From an uncultured Ruminococcus sp. (GTDB taxonomy: Bacteria > Bacillota > Clostridia > Oscillospirales > Ruminococcaceae): 9,557 bases of DNA. The notes beneath the pieces are model-generated. The model made no database searches and was not told the DNA's origin. It was given only the letters and a program-made list of their open reading frames with translations. A program made the position numbers and the translations under genes. Shown here one piece after another: positions 5,292 through 9,557 of the stretch. Location: positions 1 to 9,557 of the forward strand of contig CAMNFW010000067.1 in NCBI GenBank assembly GCA_946537565.1, read 5' to 3'. Numbering within the stretch: the stretch's first letter is position 1; each line of letters opens with the position of its first letter.

Positions 5292-7718
5292 ATGAATAAA
5301 TTTAACTTTAAACGTACCGCTGCTTTTATTGCAGCTCTCGCTTTAGCTGCCTCCGCTGCCAGCTGTGCAGATAAATCCAACGGCGGTGATACCGGTAAAA
5401 CTAAACCCCAGCAGACCGCTGACAAGGTCATCAGCAACTCCTACCGCTCTGTTGAGATCGGCAGCAATCCCGGTCTCGATTATATCTCCAGCTTGTCTAA
5501 ACTCGGCGATTCCGGTAATATCCTCGTCAACGGCTCAGATGTCGAAGGCAATGGCGCTCTCTATATCACTGACCTGGAATTTCTCGATTTCACGCCCCTG
5601 ACTATCGACATCGAAGAAAAAGACAATATGGAATTTTACTTCAACGCCGCTACCGCCCCGGACGGCTCTATCTTCGTGCTTGCTACTGTCAATGACTACG
5701 GCGACTTTAAAATGCCTGACTATGAAGACCCGGAATTCGACTGGGAACACTTCGACTACGATGCTATGGAAAAAGCCCGCACCACTTCATATAAGCTCTT
5801 TACCTTCGACAGCTCCGGCGCTTCACTCTCCGCCAATGAAATGAAGATCCCCGAAAAATACTTCGACCCCAATGATGACGAGGCTTTCTTCTATATCAAT
5901 AATATCTATCCTATAAACAGCGAAAAGGCTGTCGTTATGGTGGATAACGGCGAACAGACCTATGTTGAGCTTAATTCCGATGGCTCTTTCGGTAAAGAAG
6001 CTGATCTCGGCGAAGATGTGTGGTTCAACTCAGCCTGCGCTTCTCCTGACGGAAATATCGTCTTCATGACTTATGAAGGCACCGGTCAGGTGCTTAAGAC
6101 CCTCGATACCAATACCCTTACCTTTACCGATGAGGTCATTAAGCTGGACGATATCCAGATGAATGGTACGCTTAATATGCTCTCCGGCAGAGATGACTAT
6201 ATCTACTTCATCTCCACTTCTTCCGGTCTCTTCGGTATCAAGGCAGACGGCTCCAGCAATGAGCTTATCAACTGGGTGGACTCCGACCTAAACGGCGATT
6301 ACATCACCTCTGTCATTGATGCCGGTGACGGTGATTTCATTATCTATGAAAACAACTGGGAGACCAATTCTCAGGGCTTCTTCCGTCTTACAAAGCGTGA
6401 TGCCTCCGAGCTGGCTGATACTGTTATTATCAATCTTGCTGTCAACTACGCCGATCAGTATATTATCGGCAAGGTCACTGAATTCAATAAGTCCAGTGAT
6501 AAGTACCGCATCAAGGTAAATGACTACAACAAATTTTATGAATACGATGAGGAAAAGGAGCAGATGAACAATACTCCGGAAAAACAGCTCAAAATGGATA
6601 TTGTTTCCGGAAATACTCCGGATATCATCTATTTCAGCGCTCCGGCTCTGTATGCTAATCTCTCCAAAAAAGGCGCTTTCGCTGACCTTTACCAGTTCAT
6701 GGACGATAACAGTCCTATCAAGAAGGATGATATCATTCCTAATATTCTTGAAGCCTGTGAGTTTGACGGAAAGCTCACAATGCTCCCTACCAGCTTCAAC
6801 GTCAATACATATCTGGCTAAAACTAAATTCATTGACAAGGAAAACTGGACCTTCGATGACCTCATTGAAACCTATAATAACCTGCCGGAGGGCATGAAGC
6901 TCTTCAAAGACGTTGACAACACTAAGGAAAGCGTTTTCAATATCCTGGGCTATGGCAGCTTCATTGACTGGGAAAACAGTACCTGCACCTTTGATTCACC
7001 GGAATTTGTCAAGCTTCTTGAATTTGCTGACCAGTTTGACAATGAAGGCGAAGGCGAATCTATCAACTGGGACACTGCTACTGATGAAGAAATGGAAAAA
7101 TACTGGCAGGACGAGGAAGTTGCCCTGCTCAATGACAAGGCACTGCTTGGTCAGCTGAGTTTCTATGATGCAAGGGAATATTCCCGTCAGAGGTATGGTT
7201 ATTTTGGTGATGAAGTTACATTTGTTGGTTATCCTTCCAACGACGGAAGCGGTGCTGACATGAGTTTTAACATGAGCTTTGCAATTATGAACGATTCCTC
7301 TGTAAAGGAAGCCTGCTGGGATTTCATCAGTAGTACATTCGACGACAGCGATGAAGAATCCGACAGCAAATATTATTATTCTGGTCTCCCGATTCAGAAA
7401 ACTCAGCTTGAAAAAATATTTGACGAAGCAATGGAAGACCCTTACTGGTTAGATGAAAACGGTAAGAAGCAGCCCATGGATAATACTATGTATATCCTCG
7501 ATAAGGAAATTGAAATACCCAATCTCACTCAGGAAGAGCGTGATATGCTCATTGACTATATCTGCTCCGCAAAGCCTTCCGGCTTGTATTATGACATGGA
7601 CGTTCAGAACATCATTGATGAAGAGACAAAGGCTTTCTTTGCCGGTGAGCGTTCTGCTCAGGAAACCGCCGACATGATCCAGAACCGTGTCTCCATCCTC
7701 ATCAGCGAACAAAGTTAA
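5292..7718 (+). CDS. Propeller-fused extracellular solute-binding lipoprotein (family 1 type)
   Basis: This is the lipid-anchored substrate receptor of the importer, 808 residues, roughly twice the usual 400-450. The signal peptide has KR at 7-8, a hydrophobic Ala/Leu core and lipobox AASC, giving lipidated Cys25; a Ser/Gly/Thr/Lys linker follows. Residues about 45-365 consist of recurring strand-turn units such as 'APDGSIFVLATV', 'ASPDGNIVFMTY' and 'GRDDYIYFISTSSGLFGIKADG', typical of a beta-propeller. From about 375 the pattern becomes a family 1 solute-binding domain: TVIINLAVNYADQYIIGKVTEFN, DIVSGNTPDIIYF, a FADLYQFMDD segment, DGKLTMLPTSFNVNTYLAKT, NWTFDDLIETYNN. The whole is strongly acidic. 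The start at 5292 is chosen because AAAGGA lies 8 bases upstream and the signal peptide begins there; the open frame reaches back to 5124 through the end of the previous gene. As last gene of the block it probably serves the permeases at 397-2165. Substrate unknown. Confidence 0.92.
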   Translation: MNKFNFKRTAAFIAALALAASAASCADKSNGGDTGKTKPQQTADKVISNSYRSVEIGSNPGLDYISSLSKLGDSGNILVNGSDVEGNGALYITDLEFLDFTPLTIDIEEKDNMEFYFNAATAPDGSIFVLATVNDYGDFKMPDYEDPEFDWEHFDYDAMEKARTTSYKLFTFDSSGASLSANEMKIPEKYFDPNDDEAFFYINNIYPINSEKAVVMVDNGEQTYVELNSDGSFGKEADLGEDVWFNSACASPDGNIVFMTYEGTGQVLKTLDTNTLTFTDEVIKLDDIQMNGTLNMLSGRDDYIYFISTSSGLFGIKADGSSNELINWVDSDLNGDYITSVIDAGDGDFIIYENNWETNSQGFFRLTKRDASELADTVIINLAVNYADQYIIGKVTEFNKSSDKYRIKVNDYNKFYEYDEEKEQMNNTPEKQLKMDIVSGNTPDIIYFSAPALYANLSKKGAFADLYQFMDDNSPIKKDDIIPNILEACEFDGKLTMLPTSFNVNTYLAKTKFIDKENWTFDDLIETYNNLPEGMKLFKDVDNTKESVFNILGYGSFIDWENSTCTFDSPEFVKLLEFADQFDNEGEGESINWDTATDEEMEKYWQDEEVALLNDKALLGQLSFYDAREYSRQRYGYFGDEVTFVGYPSNDGSGADMSFNMSFAIMNDSSVKEACWDFISSTFDDSDEESDSKYYYSGLPIQKTQLEKIFDEAMEDPYWLDENGKKQPMDNTMYILDKEIEIPNLTQEERDMLIDYICSAKPSGLYYDMDVQNIIDEETKAFFAGERSAQETADMIQNRVSILISEQS

Positions 7719-7768
7719 TTTTTTTAGCTCACGTTGCCGCTCGTTTTTTTGGCTCACGTTGACGCTCG
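7719..7768. repeat. 25-bp tandem duplication after the lipoprotein stop codon
   Basis: Two copies, 7719-7743 and 7744-7768, each consist of seven T followed by RGCTCACGTTGMCGCTCG and differ at two positions. The first begins on the base after the TAA. Read in reverse complement, the units contain the 15-bp element found upstream of the first permease. There is no GC stem before the T-runs, so this is not a normal intrinsic terminator. Confidence 0.8.
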
Positions 7769-7875
7769 CTGCGCTCGCTCACTCTTTTTGTGATTTGTAA
7801 CTTGTCCATCGCATACAGCACAAAAGATGCTCCGGTACTTTATGGTGCCACTTGCATTGTACTTCGATTTTGGTT
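7744..7875 (-). repeat. Right arm of the inverted repeat flanking the operon
   Basis: Its reverse complement matches 209-339; the strongest blocks are 7829-7845 (pairs with 240-256), 7865-7875 (pairs with 210-220), and the segment containing GCTCGCTCACTCTTTTTG (7774-7791). The arm lies directly after the last gene of the operon. Similarity weakens beyond 7876, although the protein reading frame described at 7840-7959 continues to show a few shared residues with the left arm. The right arm also carries an extra GCGCAGCGAGCG-type stretch, absent on the left. Confidence 0.85.
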
Positions 7876-7959
7876 CATGCAACTTTTTGTGAGCGGCGGT
7901 TTCGTGTCAGCAAACTGCTGACAGTGCCGGTTCAACCCATGCAATCTCCAATTTTTCAT
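7840..7959 (-). CDS. Possible 39-residue small protein with strong ribosome binding site
   Basis: On the minus strand AAGGAGG (complement of 7968-7974), inside a longer match to the 16S anti-Shine-Dalgarno, stands 8 bases before an ATG at 7959-7957. The frame gives 39 residues starting MKNWRLHGLN and ending NRSTMQVAP, with a TAA at 7842-7840. The peptide is basic, has two cysteines, no signal peptide and no membrane segment; I do not recognise it. Its last 17 or so codons lie in or beside the inverted repeat, and the left repeat copy preserves the same frame ending (NQNR-x-T-x-x-V-x-P-stop). A hairpin, 7905-7923, lies within the frame. No clear minus-strand promoter was found. It could be a mobile-repeat passenger, a leader peptide or chance. 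Confidence 0.35.
   Translation of the reverse strand: MKNWRLHGLNRHCQQFADTKPPLTKSCMNQNRSTMQVAP
7905..7923. other. Perfect 8-bp hairpin within the small minus-strand ORF
   Basis: TGTCAGCA (7905-7912) and TGCTGACA (7916-7923) form a perfect inverted repeat around a 3-base loop. No T-run follows on either strand, so it is not an intrinsic terminator. It could be an RNA structural element of the minus-strand transcript or a protein-binding dyad. Confidence 0.5.
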
Positions 7960-7980
7960 ATACTCCACCTCCTTATGAAA

Positions 7981-8013
7981 AGCGGCTCTCTGTAACAAGG
8001 GAGCCGTTTTTCT
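7981..8013 (+). terminator. Intrinsic terminator for the transporter operon
   Basis: CGGCTCTCT (7983-7991) pairs with AGGGAGCCG (7998-8006), nine pairs with one G-U, over a 6-base loop, followed by TTTTTCTTT and preceded by GAAAAG. This is a classic plus-strand terminator, 265 bases after the lipoprotein stop, so the transcript would include the right repeat arm. Read on the minus strand the hairpin has one mismatch and a weaker T-run, and ends about ten bases before the ribosome binding site of the small minus-strand ORF. Confidence 0.85.
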
Positions 8014-8043
8014 TTGGTTTAAGTTTGGCATTTTCACCAAATA

Positions 8044-8072
8044 TTGACTGTTAATATTGTACGATTTATCAT
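8044..8072 (+). promoter_or_regulatory. Upstream candidate promoter for the M23-dockerin gene
   Basis: TTGACT (8044-8049) and TATCAT (8067-8072) are separated by 17 bases, each with one mismatch to the sigma-A consensus. It would start transcription near 8079, about 65 bases before the start from the stronger promoter at 8109-8137. Confidence 0.4.
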
Positions 8073-8085
8073 TTTGTGAGATATT

Positions 8086-8104
8086 TTTGTAATTTATTTG
8101 TAAT
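8086..8104 (+). promoter_or_regulatory. Direct repeat TTTGTAAT spaced 11 bp, possible operator or activator site
   Basis: TTTGTAAT occurs at 8086-8093 and 8097-8104, one helical turn apart, and GTAAT recurs at 8105-8109, ending at the -35 hexamer of the main promoter. The placement suits an activator on one face of the DNA, but the region is AT-rich and the match may be chance. Confidence 0.25.
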
Positions 8105-8108
8105 GTAA

Positions 8109-8137
8109 TTGACATTTTTTGAAATGTGTGATAATAT
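8109..8137 (+). promoter_or_regulatory. Strong sigma-A type promoter of the M23-dockerin gene
   Basis: A perfect -35 TTGACA (8109-8114), 17-base spacer, and -10 TAATAT (8132-8137) preceded by an extended -10 TG (8129-8130). The predicted start is near 8144, leaving an untranslated leader of about 100 bases that contains no obvious riboswitch or terminator. Confidence 0.8.
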
Positions 8138-8246
8138 GTATATTGTGCTTAAAAGGCTATACAGCGCAGAATTCTCAGGCGCTTACAAATTCACTCAAAA
8201 ACCTTATTTTATTAAAAATCGACAGAAGTAAAAAAAAGGAGTTTTA

Positions 8247-9551
8247 ATGATGAGTAAAGTTTTCAGAAAGGCAGCAGCCGTTATTGTTTCATTTGCCATG
8301 ATTTTTGTAATGCAGCTCAATGTACCGTTCAGTCTTAAAGCCAGTGCAGCTGTTGAAGCTATCTGGCCTATGGATCCTGAATACAAAACTATCACTACAT
8401 ATTTCAGTGAATACAGAAACACTGTTAATCCTGAAAGTTCAGAGTATCACAATGCTATTGACATTTCTGGTCAGACTGGTCTTAACATTTATGCAGTCAG
8501 AGCCGGCAGAGTTGTGACATCCGGCTGGCTTGGCGGCTATGGCTACATCATCATTCTTTTTCATGAAGATTTAGGTGTATACACTTTCTATGCACACTGT
8601 TCAGAGCTGGACGTTTATGAGGGTGATACAGTAGCTCAGGGTCAGATCATCGGCAAGGTCGGAAACACCGGCAACAGCTATGGTTCTCATCTCCACTTTG
8701 GCATATGTTCATCCCTTCTCAACAACTGGCCTGCAAGAACATATTACGATCCGCTTTCTTTCTTCTCTTACACTGATTCACCTTCCACAGACCCCGGAAC
8801 CTCAAACAGTTCCGACTGCGGCTGTTCCACTGATTATGCTGGTATTTACACCACTAAAAATGTTGTTACATTCCTGTACATCAGAAGCGGTCACGGTTCA
8901 AATTACTCTGCACTTGGACAGATACCTGCTGGTTCCACAGTAAAGGTTACAATGGGTGATGGTTCATGGGCACACGTTGAATTCAATGGCATCACTGGAT
9001 ACAGTTCTATGGATTATCTTGAAAAAATCGGCGATATTGAGTCCAATATGAGCATTTCCGGTGCTAATATACCTTCTGGCTCATTAACACCCGGCACAGC
9101 CTTCTCAGTACAGGGTGAAATTAAATCTGACGTACCGATAGCAAAAGTCTGGGGCGGAGTTTACAACACAAACGGTGAGCGCACTGCTGAATTTGCTGAG
9201 GCTGCTCCCAGAACTTATTCCTACAACATCAACACTTATTTTGACAAGCAGATACGTTTTGAGAATCTGACTACCGGCACATACCAGTACAAGATTGAAG
9301 CTGTTGATACTAACGGCACAAACTTTGTACTTATCAGCGAAGTATTTTCAATTGGTTCTGATCCGATAAAGGGTGATCTTAACGATGACGGTTCAGTTAC
9401 CGTAGCTGATGCAGTTTTGCTTCAGTCTTTCCTGATCCACCGCACTGAGCTGACCGCTGCACAATACGGCACAGCCGACATCAACTCTGACAACTCCGTT
9501 GATGTTTTCGACATGGTCAGCATGAAGAAACTTATTTTTGGCTCACGCTGA
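8247..9551 (+). CDS. Secreted M23 peptidase with SH3, beta-sandwich and dockerin domains
   Basis: This is a probable peptidoglycan endopeptidase of 434 residues. A signal peptide (about 1-35, ending SLKASAA) is followed by a LytM/M23 domain (about 38-172) with the full active site: zinc ligands H68, D72 (HNAID) and H150, plus catalytic H117 (YAH) and H148 (HLH). A Ser/Thr/Pro-rich linker with DCGC (176-193) leads to a bacterial SH3 domain (about 197-260, LYIRSGHGSNYSALGQI...WAHVEFNGITGY). A beta-sandwich module (about 268-371, GVYNTNGER...TGTYQYKIEAVD) of the kind often found on Clostridia wall hydrolases follows. The type I dockerin occupies about 375-434, with calcium loops D377-D388 and D411-D422; the second has Asn416 where Gly is usual. 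Dockerins bind cohesins, so the enzyme may attach to a surface scaffold. RBS AAAGGAG (8235-8241) lies 5 bases before the ATG at 8247 and 8 before that at 8250; 8250 may be the true start. It has its own promoters. Confidence 0.93.
   Translation: MMSKVFRKAAAVIVSFAMIFVMQLNVPFSLKASAAVEAIWPMDPEYKTITTYFSEYRNTVNPESSEYHNAIDISGQTGLNIYAVRAGRVVTSGWLGGYGYIIILFHEDLGVYTFYAHCSELDVYEGDTVAQGQIIGKVGNTGNSYGSHLHFGICSSLLNNWPARTYYDPLSFFSYTDSPSTDPGTSNSSDCGCSTDYAGIYTTKNVVTFLYIRSGHGSNYSALGQIPAGSTVKVTMGDGSWAHVEFNGITGYSSMDYLEKIGDIESNMSISGANIPSGSLTPGTAFSVQGEIKSDVPIAKVWGGVYNTNGERTAEFAEAAPRTYSYNINTYFDKQIRFENLTTGTYQYKIEAVDTNGTNFVLISEVFSIGSDPIKGDLNDDGSVTVADAVLLQSFLIHRTELTAAQYGTADINSDNSVDVFDMVSMKKLIFGSR
9535..9551. repeat. 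Partial copy of the flanking repeat unit over the M23 stop codon
   Basis: TTTTTGGCTCACGCTGA matches 7746-7762 (TTTTTGGCTCACGTTGA) at 16 of 17 positions and supplies the last codons (Gly-Ser-Arg-stop) of the dockerin protein. Six T follow to the window edge. It may be the beginning of another copy of the repeat, cut off by the window end, or a coincidence in a short AT/GC-patterned stretch. Confidence 0.4.
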
Positions 9552-9557
9552 TTTTTT

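Noticed and set aside
7719..7760. Intrinsic terminator directly after the lipoprotein gene
   Set aside because: There are two runs of seven T, but no GC-rich stem precedes either; the true hairpin terminator is at 7981-8013.
209..7875. Classical insertion sequence or composite transposon
   Set aside because: Inverted arms exist but there is no transposase or recombinase reading frame, and no target-site duplication could be recognised.
8144..8246. Riboswitch or structured leader before the M23 gene
   Set aside because: The 100-base leader shows no conserved riboswitch pattern that I recognise and no terminator or sequester hairpin.
8204..8422. Minus-strand open frame of 72 codons
   Set aside because: Antisense to the M23 signal peptide region and its leader, with no ribosome binding site or family resemblance.

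Overview
The window looks like chromosomal DNA of a low-to-mid GC Gram-positive Clostridia, most likely a Ruminococcus-like gut or rumen anaerobe. The main reasons are a C-terminal type I dockerin on a secreted cell-wall hydrolase, a lipoprotein solute-binding protein, strong AGGAGG-type ribosome binding sites and a TTG start. The genus is an inference from gene style; no rRNA or other marker gene is present.

Layout. Positions 1-396 are non-coding: AT-rich DNA, a heptamer tandem repeat (159-179), the left copy of a dispersed repeat (about 209-339) and four 15-bp direct repeats (325-379) that run up to the first ribosome binding site. Positions 397-7718 hold five tightly packed plus-strand genes that look like one operon: two carbohydrate-type (MalF/MalG-like) ABC permeases that overlap by one base, an HlyD/MacA-type membrane fusion adaptor, a two-helix protein resembling the extracytoplasmic core of MacB/FtsX permeases, and an 808-residue lipoprotein in which a beta-propeller-like N-terminal half is joined to a family 1 solute-binding domain. 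No ATPase gene is in the window. Positions 7719-8246 hold the right copy of the dispersed repeat in inverted orientation, a possible 39-codon minus-strand ORF with a very strong ribosome binding site, a good intrinsic terminator (7981-8013) and two candidate promoters for the next gene. Positions 8247-9551 encode a secreted M23 (LytM-type) peptidase with SH3, beta-sandwich and dockerin domains.

How the parts may work together. The lipoprotein and two permeases make a standard sugar-type importer that would borrow a shared ATPase. The adaptor and MacB-core-like protein are normally parts of export or mechanotransmission machines, and here they sit between the importer permeases and their binding protein. 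The best candidate for an undescribed system is therefore a composite transporter, with an importer core plus an extracytoplasmic adaptor/scaffold module. The whole five-gene block is bracketed by about 130-bp inverted repeats, so it may be a cassette, although no transposase is visible. The M23-dockerin gene has its own promoters, a different codon style, and is probably unrelated in function.
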